A stretch of 64,000 bases of DNA from Gentiana macrophylla (lineage: Eukaryota > Streptophyta > Magnoliopsida > Gentianales > Gentianaceae). A program made the position numbers and the translations under genes. Below the pieces are notes generated by a model, which was not told the DNA's origin, ran no database searches, and was given only the letters and a program-made list of their open reading frames with translations. Below, piece after piece: positions 24,681 to 35,520 of the stretch. The DNA is taken from NCBI GenBank assembly GCA_026214975.1, contig CM047805.1:1178001-1242000 (forward strand), in the 5' to 3' direction. Each line of letters opens with the position of its first letter. Within the stretch, counting starts at the first letter, position 1.

Positions 24681-25609
24681 TCAAAAGAAGGTTGGAAGAG
24701 GATGTTTATATCTCCGATTTGCTTGCTGATGGTGAAGCTATTTGTGAGTTTTGCATTATTTTTTCTTGTGGAAAATGAAGTAGAAAATTAAGGAATGGTT
24801 ATGTAAAGTGTAAAGGTTGAGAGCTGTTTTAGATTTTCCCTTTTTTGAATTTAATACTGTTTTCAATTTACCTATTTACCAAGTTTTGTAGTATAACATT
24901 TTTCCTTTTATGGGTTATAATTTGGTGGGCTGATCTTTTGCTTTCGTAAATCAACAAAAAAGGTGCTCTTTTTGGTTGTGGGTCTTCCAAATAACTCCTT
25001 TGTTGTCTTTGCAGGAGGTTAAAGCGTTGTTTATCGCTATAAGAAAACAAAACCATTGAATTTGAAGGGACCGGTTTTTGTTTTGTCAACAAAACTTTTC
25101 TGTGGTTGATAATGATGGTGTTGATGATTAAAGATGTGATGTGAAAAATTAGGAAGATGAACAAGAGTAAGGGTTTGAGAATGATTGAGTTGATGATTAA
25201 AGATGTGGTGTGAAGGTTATAGTGATGATAAAGATGTAGGGTTTGATGAATGAATGAGTGATGATGGAAAGATTCAAAGATGAAAATGATGAAGATGATC
25301 CACTCAAAAGGAAAAAAAAAATATTGATGAAAAAGATGATATAAAAAGCTAGAGACTTTTTTTGTAATATATTTTTGGAGTGGAAATAGTGTGAAAATGG
25401 GGTGTATAAGTAGATATGACAAAATTGCAATTAAGTACATATGTGGTGTAAATAAATAAATAAAAATGTTGTAATTTAAGTGAGGTGCAAAGATAGATTT
25501 AGATTATTAGGTGTGGTGTAATGTGTATAGTGGTGTATGGGTAGATTATGTGGGGTGTAAATAATAAACCCCTTTAGTATCAATATAAAAGTAATTAATC
25601 ATACAAATC
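24681..25609. other. Low-complexity AT-rich DNA
   Basis: No gene. The 190-codon minus-strand frame at 25440-24868 is rich in His, Ile, Leu, Phe and Ser, arises from gatgatgatg/aaagatgaag-like repeats, and has no domain. Confidence 0.5.
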
Positions 25610-25624
25610 AATATACTTGACGGT

Positions 25625-25666
<42 letters not shown>

Positions 25667-25687
25667 AGTGGAATATACTTGACGGTA
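25610..25687 (-). mobile_element. Poly(A)-only retroposition footprint with 16-bp duplication
   Basis: The 16-mer AATATACTTGACGGTA occurs at 25610-25625 and exactly again at 25672-25687. Between the copies there is only ac, 38 T, and gagtgg. This is what target-primed reverse transcription by a LINE leaves when copying stops almost immediately after the poly(A) tail (minus orientation). Confidence 0.8.
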
Positions 25688-25764
25688 TTAAAACTTGTGT
25701 TTTCACACAGCTCTTAGTTTCGACATGTTGGTGAAGTAGATTGACAATCAATTATTTGGCCTGA

Positions 25765-25801
<37 letters not shown>

Positions 25802-25804
25802 GCC
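25688..25804. repeat. (AT)n tract in a duplicated phrase
   Basis: About 15 AT units at 25768-25798. The 12-mer ATTTGGCCTGAC lies on both sides (25753-25764 and 25797-25808), so a small duplication frames the microsatellite. Confidence 0.7.
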
Positions 25805-26160
25805 TGACGTAACAATTATTTCACTGTAACAAAACCGTATCATCCTATTATCGTGAGAAAATCATCCATATATGTACTCTTGATTAAATTCTAAATCATG
25901 ATTATATTCTTCGACATCGATAATTATGCCAATAAATAGAGATATTGTCTGATAAAAATACTGCGTTTGGATGTACGGGGTATAACAACCATGACTGAGC
26001 CATTCATGTCTCCAAAATGCATCGTCATCTGCGAACAAAGTAAGCCATGAACCTTCTCCATCAACCCACGAAGATCTATACTTAGAGATACAATACCTGG
26101 ATTGTGATGTAGGACCTAGGGAACATGTCGTCATCAACATCCGACCATAGGCCTTTGGCC
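25805..26160 (-). pseudogene. RNase T2 (S-RNase-like) pseudogene, copy A
   Basis: Read on the minus strand from about 26155: GLWSDVDDDMFPRSY (the CAS I region, HGLWP in active enzymes), then a stop, then SSWVDGEGSWLTLFADDDAF and WRHEWLSHGCYT. The last matches the CAS II signature FWxHEWxKHGTC of the T2 family of secreted acid RNases. TQYFYQTISLF (family: QxYFxxAxxL) and IRFCYSEIIVTSGQ (C-terminal cysteine strand) follow. The Lys and Thr of CAS II are replaced, a stop lies in CAS I, the CAS I histidine is not visible, and an internal segment is lost. It forms one arm of a palindrome with copy B. Confidence 0.75.
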
Positions 26161-26167
26161 TGATGTC

Positions 26168-26333
26168 AGTTAAATAAATGACTGTTATATTTATTATTAT
26201 GTAAGGGTAGTCTTGGTATTGTATTTTATTGTGTACACCTGTGAGAGTGTGTGCAGTAGAATATATGTAAAAGGACAGCTACTAGATTTGTGTGTAATAA
26301 CAAATCCTTCTTCTAGTTTTCTGTTTTGCATCT
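26168..26333 (+). repeat. Copia 5' LTR (AG...CT ends)
   Basis: 166 bp, from AGTTAAATAAATGACTG to TTTTGCATCT. The boundaries are fixed by the target duplication on the left, by the primer-binding site on the right, and by identity to the 3' LTR. The ends are AG...CT, not the usual TG...CA. Confidence 0.85.
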
Positions 26334-26346
26334 TGGTATCAGAGCC
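26334..26346 (+). promoter_or_regulatory. Primer-binding site (tRNA-iMet)
   Basis: TGGTATCAGAGCC starts at the base right after the LTR. It complements the 3' end of initiator methionine tRNA, the usual copia primer. Confidence 0.9.
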
Positions 26347-26374
26347 CGGTTCGCCAACGTCACTATCTCCGCCC

Positions 26375-27750
26375 ATGACCACCGTAGCATCTGAGGCTGA
26401 AACAGCGGCGGTAATCACCACCACAACTGGAGTAACATCTTCTCCACTACAGAACGCTCAAACAAGAGTTATTCTGCTTCAGCTGCTGCAGGACTTGGAT
26501 TCACTCATGGTTCTCTGTCAAGTCTCGCCGGAGCAACGCCGACTGGCATTCCGACTTCAGTTTTGTTTGGAACTACCACTTTTGCACCCAGAAGTTACAT
26601 GCAGCAAGGATTTATTCTAGAATCTAGCCTCCCTCCTATATCAGGTTTGAGTTTTGGTAGATTGGATAACAACCCACTGTTTTTTAGCACCGGTATCTCC
26701 GCCTTACCACCTGCACCTAATCTTAGCTCGTTGAACACTCTGGGAAGTTCATCCATGTCGAATCTGCCTTTCACTGGAAATCTGAATCAGGTTTGCAGTG
26801 TAAAATTAGATCGATCTAATTATTTGCTGTGGAAATCAACTGTTCTGCCTATTATTAGGGGTCATCGTCTGGAGAGTCATGTTCTTGGTGAAGAAATGCC
26901 TCCTAGACTAGGCTCAAACTCCTTGTCTGTGTCACCTTCACCGTTTCAACGACCACGGACTGCCGAAGAGTGGAGTGTCACTGATCAGTTACTGATAGGA
27001 TGGTTAATGAGCTCTATTACCACTGAAGCTCTACAAGAGGTGGTTGGATGCACATCTGCTAGAGAAATTTGGTTAACACTTGAGACCTTATTTAACAGTC
27101 AGGCAGAAGCTAGAATGTTGGAGTACAAGAGTGCCTTAACCAGAGCCACCAAAGGATCAAAATCTATGGCAGATTATTTGGCACAGATGAAGTCATATGC
27201 TGACAACTTAGCTGCTGCTGGATACCCTATATCCAAGTCTGAGCTAATCCTGGCTACACTTGGTGGCCTTGATAAGGAGTATGAAGCAGCAATTGTGAAT
27301 TTGACAGCTAAAGTGGGGTCTATGAATTGGCAAGAAGTTCAATCCCAACTTCTTGTTCATGAAAGGCTTCTAGCTAAGTTTAGTGGTGGTATTGGCAATG
27401 ACAATCATGGAGGACCAGTTGCAAACTATGTCAGCAATAGCAATCCTAGGTCTAATTACACACCAAGACCTGGAAACTCTTCCAACAACAGCAATATAGG
27501 AAGAGGTGGTCGAAATAACAGAGGCAGAGGTGGAGGAAGGAATTCCAGTAACAACAACTCCTCCAACAGACCTGTGTGCCAATTGTGTGGCAAGAGTGGA
27601 CACATAGTTACTGCGTGCTGGCACCGATTTGAGCAAGATTTTGTTCCTCCCAATTCCAACAACTCTTCCAAACAGGCTACGGTTGCTACACCACAGAACA
27701 TTCATGATGGAGCATGGTATCTGAGGCGATTGGGGCAACTAATCACATAA
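26375..27750 (+). pseudogene. Copia gag (capsid and zinc knuckle), frameshifted
   Basis: An ATG at 26375 opens MTTVASEAETAAVITTTT; a frameshift near 26460 interrupts it, and the main frame runs to 27750. It contains the copia gag fold (KLDRSNYLLWKSTVLPIIRG, then EEWSVTDQLLIGWLMSSI and AEARMLEYKSALTRATKGSK), an Asn/Gly/Arg-rich linker, and one CCHC knuckle, CQLCGKSGHIVTAC, at 27577-27618. At 27715 the frame leaves the protease region: the D-S-G active site that should follow GAWY is altered and out of frame. Gag is the best-preserved protein of the element. Confidence 0.9.
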
Positions 27751-28670
27751 CTTCGATATTAATAATCACACATCATTTGGAGACTACACTGGTTGAGACA
27801 ACTTAACGGTGGGGGAAATGGTGAGAAACTTTCTATCAACATGTTGGTTCTTGTTGTCTTCCTATACATAACAATCATTCTTTACACCTTAAAAATTCTT
27901 TACATGTTCTGATATGACAAAAACCTTGTGAGTGTCTCTCAACTTACTAGTGATTATCCTGTTATCATAGAATTTGACAATCATTATTGTTATGTTAAGG
28001 ACAAGGAAACCAAGACCTGCTTTGCAAATAGGAGTTCTTAGAAATGGCACATGTCAGTTCTGTCATCCAAAGATCCAGTCAACAAAGCTCCTTCAATCAA
28101 AAGCGGACGAGAATCCAATAAATCTATCTCGTAATGCTTTTGTTTGTTCTCTTGTTTTAGACAAAAATCTTGATATTTGGCATAAGAGGCTTAGTCATCC
28201 TCTAAGTCTGTGTTAAAAACATTTTGAACTCTTGTAATGTCAATCCTGTTGATGATTTATCTTTTTGTGAGGCATGTCAACTTGGGAAATTGTATGATTT
28301 ACCTTACCCTAAGTCTACTTTTCATGCTAATTCTGTGCTAGATATGATATACACTGACCTATGGGGACCAGCACCTGTCACTTCCACTTTAGGCTATCAG
28401 TACTATATTCACTTTGTTGATGATCACTCTAGGTATACCTGGATATTTCCTCTGAAACACAAATCTGATGCTTTGTCTGCCTTCATTGTTTTTAAGAACC
28501 TTGTTGAAAATCAGTTTCAAACCACCATCAAATGCATCCAATCGTTGGGGGGAGTATAGAGTCTTTGAATCCTATCTCAAAGAACATGGGATTGCCTTTA
28601 GACATCCTTGTCCTCATGCTCATGGTCAACATGGTAGTAGCGAAAGGAAACATAGGGCACATTGTTGAGA
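27751..28670 (+). pseudogene. Copia protease remnant and integrase
   Basis: From 27751 the protease reads only in pieces (SFGDYTG, DNLTVG). The gag-pre-integrase zinc-binding segment appears as DIWHKRLSHPL near 28175. The integrase core follows at 28340-28560 (DMIYTDLWGPAPVTSTLGYQ, then YYIHFVDDHSRYTWIFPLKH), holding the first two catalytic Asp residues. The third acidic position lies in another frame at about 28645 (SSERKHRAHC). At least three frame changes separate these parts. Confidence 0.85.
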
Positions 28671-29406
28671 TGGGTCCGACTCTCCTGCTCAATCTTCCAT
28701 GCCACTTAGATTACAGGTGGCACAGTTTTGATCAAAATTTCATCCGATCATAAATGATCTTCCTACACCGATTCTAAATAATAAGTCACCCACTCAAATT
28801 CTCCTAAAGAACAAGCTTTGATTATACTAGATATAAGGTGTTTGGGTGTGCCTGTTATCCTAATCTCAGACCTTACAACAGCCATAAGTTTAGTTATCAT
28901 TCCAATAAGTGTGTGAATCTAGGGTTGAGCACTCAGCACAAAGGGTATAAGTGTCTTGATCAGTCTGGAAGGATCTACATCAGTAGAGATGTGTCCTTCA
29001 ATGAACATGAATATCCCTTCAAAACTGGATTCTCTCAAGGTCCTAATAGGGCTGTCCTTGTTGATCCTAATCTTGTTAGTACCTACCCTCTGACTCTGAA
29101 TATGCCAACTGCTAATCCCAATCCTCCTAAGAATCACATCCATACACCTACTGAAACCTCTAATAAGGATCCTTGTCAAGTTGTGTCTGAAACTGAAGCT
29201 GTTCATGAGGAACCCTATCACAGCCCTAGCTCTAGTCCTTTGTCATCCAAATCCAATGGATCTCCCAGTTCCTTCACACATACTCCTATCCAAACTTCTC
29301 ATACACCTCCCCAAGACCTAAATACTGATTAAAAGTTCCTCCTCATCATCTTATCACCAAGCGGTGTAGAACAACAAATGACACCTCCTGAACTCTGGGT
29401 CATCAT
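28671..29406 (+). pseudogene. Copia integrase C-terminal and linker region
   Basis: After a poorly preserved 170 bp, the frame 28838-29332 reads VFGCACYPNLRPYNSHKF and ISRDVSFNEHEYPF, the usual segment after the integrase core (VFGCxCYPxLRPYxxxKL...F.E..FPF). A Pro/Ser/Thr-rich linker follows and ends with a stop near 29332. Confidence 0.8.
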
Positions 29407-30266
29407 ATGCAAACCAGATCCAAAAGTGGGATCTATAAACCCAAAGCCTATCATTCCTCCATCACTAAATCTAATATTCCTGCTCATCTCACTGAACCTG
29501 GTAAAGTGTCTGATGCTTTAAGTAATCCTCAGTGGAAGCAGGCTATGATAGAGGAATTTCAGGCCCTCCAACATAATCATACATGGGACTTAGTACCTGC
29601 TGAACCAGGCCAGAATCTAGTTGGAAACAGATGGGTTTTCAAGCTCAAACTGAAGCCTGATGGATCAATGTTGAAACATAAGGCAAGGCTTGTGGCTAAA
29701 GGGTATCTGCAAACTTATGGTGTGGATTTTCTTGAGACATTCATCCGATTGCTAAAGCCTCTACAATCGTAATTGTCTAACGATTCTTTGTGATGTTCAA
29801 GTGGTCCATTAGACAAGTAGACATTAATAATGCCTTTCTAAATGGTCCAATCGGTGAAGCAATCTTTATGCCACAACGGAGGGATTTGAAGATCTTTGCT
29901 AGTCCTCGATATGTTTGCAAACTTAATAAAGCCATGTATGGGCTCAAGCAAGCTCCAAGAGCACAGTTCGATGCAATAAGGTCACAGATGCTCCAGTGGG
30001 GTTTCACTCGATCCGTAGTGATAATTCATTATTTGTTATGCGGATGGTGTGCATTTAATGTATGTCTTAATTTATGTTGATGACATTTTGGTGACGAGGA
30101 GCTCGATGTTCTAATACAAAAGTTTATCTGAGATCTTTGCACTCAGATTTGCCACTAAAAGATTTGGGACCTATATCACATTTCTTGGGAATCTGGACTT
30201 GACAAACTCGAGGGATTAATACTTTCACAAGAGCACTATTCAGGACAACTTCTAAAAAGGTTAAAC
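29407..30266 (+). pseudogene. Copia reverse transcriptase, broken
   Basis: 29407-29772 reads WKQAMIEEFQALQHNHTWDL ... NRWVFKLKLKPDGS ... HKARLVAKGYLQTYGVDF, the N-terminal RT. After a frame change, 29790-30040 gives QVDINNAFLNGPIGEAIFM and LNKAMYGLKQAPRAQFD. The catalytic YVDD box survives as YVDDILVT at about 30075, again in a different frame. The enzyme cannot be made from this copy. Confidence 0.9.
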
Positions 30267-31024
30267 ATGGAAAACATTAAGGGTTGTAATATTCCTATAT
30301 CTGTTGATAATCATCTGAGTCCTGATCAAGGTGAGTTGATCAAAAATCCCCTTATCTATAGAAGTGCCATTAGAGGTCTGCAATTTCTCACATCTACTAG
30401 ACCAGATATCTCATATTCAATGAACTATCTAAGTCAGTTCATGCAAGCCCCTACTGTGGACCACTGGACAGCATTAAATAAACTCCTGAGATATGTTGAG
30501 GAACCCCACACCTTCTGACATGTTCTTTCCAGTAAGTGGTGGTCTGTCCTTACAAGGATTTTCTGATGCTGATTGGGCATGTTTTCTTTCTGATAGGAAA
30601 TTTGTGACTGGGTACTATGTCTATCTTGGTTCATCTCTAATTTCATGGTGTTCTAAAAAACAGTCAGTGGTGTCTAGATCAAGTACATAGTCTGAGTACA
30701 GATCTTTAGCAAACTTGTCAGCAGAAATAGCCTGGATTGGACAGCTTCTGAAGGAGATGAAAGTTAAGATGCTTGGAACACCAGTGGCCTGGTGTGATAG
30801 CTTAGGTGCTGGTTCCTTGGCTCAAAATCCTGTCTACCATGCCAGAACCAAGCACATTGAAGTGGATGTACACTTCATCAGAGACAAGATCTTGAATAAA
30901 GAGTTGGCTGTCAACTATATTCCCTCAGAGTCACAGATAGCAGATGTTTTTACTAAAGCCTTGCCTGTGAATCAGTTCAACAATTTCAGAAGCAAACTAA
31001 ATGTGTTGCCTAGGACATTTAGCT
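30267..31024 (+). pseudogene. Copia RNase H, nearly continuous
   Basis: 30267-30518, 30493-30690 and 30715-31044 carry RxxIRGLQFLTSTRPDISYS, GFSDADWACFLSDRKFVTGY, SLISWCSKKQSVVSRSST, then AEIAWIGQLLKEM, KHIEVDVHFIRDKI and QIADVFTKALP. Catalytic Asp (SDADW) and the Cys/Ser-rich blocks are kept; a TAG follows SRSST where the family has Glu/Ala. The C-terminus runs to TAA at 31044, inside the 3' LTR. Confidence 0.9.
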
Positions 31025-31034
31025 TGAGAGGAGG
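31025..31034 (+). promoter_or_regulatory. Polypurine tract
   Basis: TGAGAGGAGG lies directly before the 3' LTR and would prime plus-strand synthesis. Confidence 0.8.
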
Positions 31035-31198
31035 AGTTAAATAAATGACTGTTATATTTATTATTATGTAAGGGTAGTCTTGATATTGTATTATTGTGTA
31101 CGCCTGTGAGAGTGTGTGCAGTAGAATATATGTAAAAGGACAGCTACTAGATTTGTGTGTAATAACAAATCCTTCTTCTAGTTTTCTGTTTTGCATCT
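31035..31198 (+). repeat. Copia 3' LTR
   Basis: 164 bp; matches the 5' LTR except for two substitutions and a 2-bp deletion. It ends GCATCT directly before the ATGTC duplication. Confidence 0.9.
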
Positions 31199-31665
31199 AT
31201 GTCTATGGCGGCATTTGCATGTGCCCTATATGTCAATCCAAGTAATGAATCTCTAAATTGTTATTTTTTTTATGACTTTTACTATCCACAACCTTTACTT
31301 TTATAGAATCTCAAACATTGTGAGTTGAAGTAAAGTTCATGGCATTTATCTATTCAGAGATACGATACATTAATTTTGGAGTTATGAATGATTCGGTCAT
31401 AATTTGTTTTACTCCATACGTCCAAACATAGTATTTCTATCGGCCCGTAAGTTCATATAACGCATAAATATTGACGTTGGGTATATAGTATGGCTTACAA
31501 CTTACTCAAGAGTACATATTGGAAGACCTTCTTGTTAAAATGGGAAAAGTCATTGGAAACCATAACCCCGAACTAAGGTGTAAAAGTTATAATAATCAAT
31601 TATTATTAACAGAAGTACGGATTTGTTACAGTGAAATAATTGGTATGTCAAACTGTATAAAATTG
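31199..31665 (+). pseudogene. RNase T2 (S-RNase-like) pseudogene, copy B
   Basis: Plus-strand mirror of copy A. Near 31205 LWRHLHV aligns with GLWSDVD of copy A. At 31372-31480 a decayed CAS II region appears (WSYE, FGHN). The C-terminus is much better kept: about 31530-31660 reads KVIGNHNPELRCKSYNNQ then LLLTEVRICYSEIIGMSNCI. That is the classic T2/S-RNase end, with the PxLxC and EVxICYS cysteine blocks. The N-terminus is lost at the palindrome centre where the copia inserted. Stops interrupt CAS II. Confidence 0.8.
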
Positions 31666-32855
31666 AGGTAGATTCTAGGTTTTAACTACAATTGAAATTG
31701 AAAACTGAGATAAATTACATATGTTTCAATCAGACTTTAAAAACTGAGATGTATTGTTGATTTCTACCCCATATAAAAATTGAGATGCATTATTTGGTTC
31801 TATCACGCTCAAAATAATACTCCCTTTGTTCCATTTTGTTCGGGGTTTTTTGGAACTCATAATATTTATGAGAACATCATTTAATATACATTATTATCTT
31901 TATATTGGTTAGGCTTCTGGCTATCAATGGTGTAGTTTAGGAAGTTGATAAGAAACATCTAGGGGCGTTTGTTAAATCTGAAATCTAAAGTTTAAAGTCT
32001 TAATATGTTAACTAACTGAATTGTTTAAGTACTGAAATCGTTTAGAGTATTTGATAACATTTATAATTTGTGGTTGATAAATGTTAAGTTTACAATTTTG
32101 TGAAGGGCACATAGAACAATATATATTTACCACATAATACGCCAGCCAATTTTTTTTATGTGTTTTTATTATTATATATGTACGCATAATAAATATATCA
32201 TAACATCTAAAATAATTATAAACTTCACAAATTTAAAACCAAATATCATTAAAAAAAAAATTATGCTACGGTATAATTCTACTTTTAACATTTCATATAT
32301 ATAGGTTAACAAAATACATTTCATATGGTCCAAAATTTCGCAATATGATTAACAATATTTTTTAACAAGTACTCTACTTCATAAAATGCATAAAGGAATG
32401 AATCAATTATGTTCATCCCAGGATATGTGAGCCTTGGTATTAATTGGTTGCTCACAAATAATTGTTTAATAATAAAAAAAGGATGAAATAAACAAAAATA
32501 ATTTCATTACTTTGAAACAAATTTGTACAGTAATTAAATCGGAGTAATTGCTTTAAGCATGGACAATATGTTATTTGATTAACATCACCATTCATTTCAT
32601 GAGACAGGTGAGAGTGGAGAAACTCGCATGATTAGGGTTTTTATTTCACTTTCTACTCAAGTTATTTGTTGAGGAATTACGTTGAACAAAACAATGCACT
32701 ATTTTGTATGGTTTTTTTGTGAAATTTATATAGATCCCCTTTTAACAACACCCAAAAAAAAAAAAAAACCAACACAAAAAACACTATTTTTTAAAAATAT
32801 AAACAACAAACAAAGAGGCGTACAAAAGCGTACTTATTTTATTAATCATAAAAAT
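31666..32855. other. AT-rich intergenic DNA
   Basis: No gene or element ends recognised. A-rich runs at 32465-32480 and 32750-32768. Confidence 0.5.
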
Positions 32856-34265
32856 TGTTGGTCCCGTAATAGAAGGCTTGTGAGAGTTCATAGGGGAGGG
32901 TGAATGAACTCTCTCCGATTTTGGAGTTTCTCGCTAAGTAAAGAGAGTGGTGAGCAAAACAGACTAGTGATATTCTCGTCTGTTTTACTATGCTGGTTGA
33001 TATGTTTCACTTAGTGAGTGCAGCGGAATATGATACGGTTCAAAATAAGCCTTGGCTTGGTTTTCTGTGTTGTGTAGTGTGCAATGGATTATGCTACTAC
33101 TGAAATTAAAGTCTTTGAATGTAAATGAGTCGAGAGTTTTTATCGATCTTTGGAGTGGCGTAATCTCTACGTGACCGCTTCTCCTGTGACTTAGGAGGTA
33201 TCACTATTGTACTCTACGCTAATACAATAGGTATGTGTCTTTGACACCCCGCAGATGCTTCACACTCTAAATAGCCAATTCTTGACACCCTGCAGATGCT
33301 TCAATGGTCTATTTGCACGCAGCTCGTCTGAAGAACTCTCTTACTCCAACGAATCGTCTGTTTTTCTGTTCCTTCACACCCCCCAGATGCTTCAACGGGT
33401 TTTCCTCTTTCTTGAAGACTAATTGTTGATGAAATTGGTGTTGTATCAAATTAGTGATATAAAGATAAGAGCTTGACTGGATCTTTCTTTGAAGTTTGAT
33501 TTGCAGCTCTTGGATCAAGTAGATCTCTAGATATTTCTTTGAGTGTCTTGTTTGATATGCTTGATCTCTAGGTGTAGAATTGTAAGCTCTTGAAGATGAT
33601 GATCTTGTTCTTAGGGTTTCTTCGTTTCTCCAGAATTTTTCAAGAAGTTGTTTCTCAGTTGTCCTTCTACTTGCTTTTATACTCTTCGTAGGGTAGGTGT
33701 GTCATTGAGCCAATGAGTGGTCCTTATTTAATGCTGAGTTGTCACTTAATTCAAAAAGGCCCGTTCAATTTTTGCCTGTTGGTTTCTTGTACTTGATGGC
33801 TTCTAGAATGTATCTTTTAGCATTAAATGATATCTTTTCAACTTGTAAGACTTTGTAGCCGTTGGATTAGATTTGATCGCTTGGATGGCCACACACCCTT
33901 TAATTTATCTCTTTATGCATCTTATAGTCACTTTGAGGTCTTTCATCGTTTTACTGACCTCAACTCGTGCTGTTGTTGTGGATTCTTGTTAAATCTGGCT
34001 TGTTCTGAGTTACTATTCTGTTTTGGCTTCGTCCGGACCTGCTATTCCTTTGGCAAGTGTCTGTCCAGTGGAGAGGAACTAAGAGTCTAGTCTTATGGTC
34101 TTCAATCCTATTCTAAACTTAGACTAATTCGGCCAAAAAAATATTACAAATAAAGTCCACTAAACCTATACAATTCACATGTCGACTACTAAGCAAACTT
34201 ATATTTGGTTCCTAAACCAACTAGTTTTGGTATTATCAAAACTTCTAACTTATGGGGACCTAACA
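32856..34265. mobile_element. Probable solo LTR, 1.41 kb
   Basis: Starts TGTTGGTCCCGTAATAG and ends TATGGGGACCTAACA, with TG...CA termini and TGTTGG/CCTAACA inverted ends. Flanks are AAAAT and ACAAT (four of five identical). The right-hand phrase ggttcctaaaccaactagtt and the left-hand gggagggtgaatgaactc are familiar from long plant copia (SIRE/Maximus-type) LTRs, which is inference. Inside, the phrase gacaccc-gcagatgcttca is repeated three times (about 33243, 33283 and 33376). No coding domain. Confidence 0.6.
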
Positions 34266-34639
34266 ACAATAAAAATAAAAATAAAAATCATACCTAAAAA
34301 AACAATGAAGCTTATAAAAATGCATGTACTTCTTTTATCAATCAAACAAATCATGTAATTAATCAATCATAAAAATAAAAATAAAAAAACATGTAAGTAA
34401 AACTCGTGTGTTTCCACCCTCACTTGGGTCAAAACATGTTGGTGGACAACAATCAATTATTCCGCCCGGCATACCATTCCGTCATTCACTTCTCTGTAAC
34501 AAATCCATACTTGTGTTAGTATCCTCTGATGATAATTAGGATAATCATCTTTACACCTTAGTTCATGGATATGATTGTCAACGACTCTTCATGGATATAT
34601 AAAAGGTAATTGAATATATAAGATCCATTGATTAGATCG

Positions 34640-34870
34640 TACGCCAAGTCCATATATACAGTTTTACATCAATATTCCGGGCATGATATTTCCATTGCCA
34701 GATTGAAATACGCTTGTTTTGTTGGTCGTGTCTTGATGCCTTGATGGGGTATGACAACCATGATCGAACCATTCGTGATCCTAAAACCAATCGTTGTTTC
34801 CGTACAGATTAGGCCACAAAAACACCACCAACTGACCAAGGTTGGCATACCGTATAGTATATATAGTAAA
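34640..34870 (-). pseudogene. RNase T2 (S-RNase-like) pseudogene, copy C
   Basis: On the minus strand: LWPNLYGNNDWF, a stop, then DHEWFDHGCHTP, matching WPNL....FWxHEWxKHGTC (CAS II) of T2 RNases. In a shifted frame KQAYFNLAMEISCP follows, matching the QxYFxxAxxL helix. The catalytic His and Glu of HEW..HG are kept but the frame is broken at least twice. It is one arm of the palindrome. Confidence 0.75.
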
Positions 34871-35159
34871 TTAAACAAATGTTGATGTTTGATATACTAT
34901 TTATATAATAATAATAAAATGACAAATTAAATATAGTTAATTCATTAATTACCTGTATTTGACATAATGCTGAGGGCATGCATTACCAGCACATTCATAA
35001 TGCCTGGTAATACATGTCCTGAGCACTATGTATAAATACAGATATATAATTAATGAATAACTACATTCTTAATCTGTCAAAAAAAATTAAGAACAATTTG
35101 TCATTTTTTTATTATTTTTTTTTAATACTATATATCAAACATTAACGTTCTTTTAATTT

Positions 35160-35520
35160 ACTATACTACGCAGTATGCCAATCTTCGTCAGTGGATGGTG
35201 TTTTTGTGCCCTAATCTGTGCGGAAATAACGATTGGTTTTGGTATCACGAATGGTTCGATCATGGTTGTTATATAATACCCCATTAAGACACGATCAACA
35301 AGCGTATTTCTATCTTGCTCGCAATGAAACTATATCATGCCCAAAATATTGATGTCAAACTGTATATATGGACTTGACTTACGTTCTGATCAATGAGTCT
35401 CATTCAATGACTTTTTCGTGATGATGAGAACAATCGCTGACAATTGTATCCCTCAGGCCTCAGTTACACCGTGAAGTTATTGTGTGGTGTAGAGATTTTG
35501 AGTTGATGTGACGGATAAAA
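35160..35520 (+). pseudogene. RNase T2 (S-RNase-like) pseudogene, copy D
   Basis: Plus-strand arm: about 35175-35270 reads NLRQWMVFLCPNLCGNNDWF then WYHEWFDHGCYII, again the CAS II block, here without a stop inside it. Later PQLHREVIVWCRDFE at about 35455 may be the C-terminal cysteine block. Stops and frameshifts follow CAS II. The N-terminal CAS I half is not recognisable in the palindrome centre. Confidence 0.75.

Larger units (their letters stand above)
26163..31203 (+). mobile_element. Ty1/copia retrotransposon with target duplications
   Basis: An element of 5031 bp (26168-31198) is bounded by ATGTC duplications at 26163-26167 and 31199-31203. It has two LTRs, a primer-binding site, gag, protease, integrase, reverse transcriptase and RNase H in copia order, and a polypurine tract. 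The two LTRs differ by two substitutions and one 2-bp indel. The coding part carries many frameshifts and stops, so it cannot make its own proteins. It sits at the centre of an RNase T2 palindrome. Confidence 0.95.

Noticed and set aside
24868..25440. 190-codon open frame on the minus strand
   Set aside because: Composition is dominated by His, Ile, Leu, Phe and Ser from gatgatgaagat-like repeats; no domain, no splice or promoter context.
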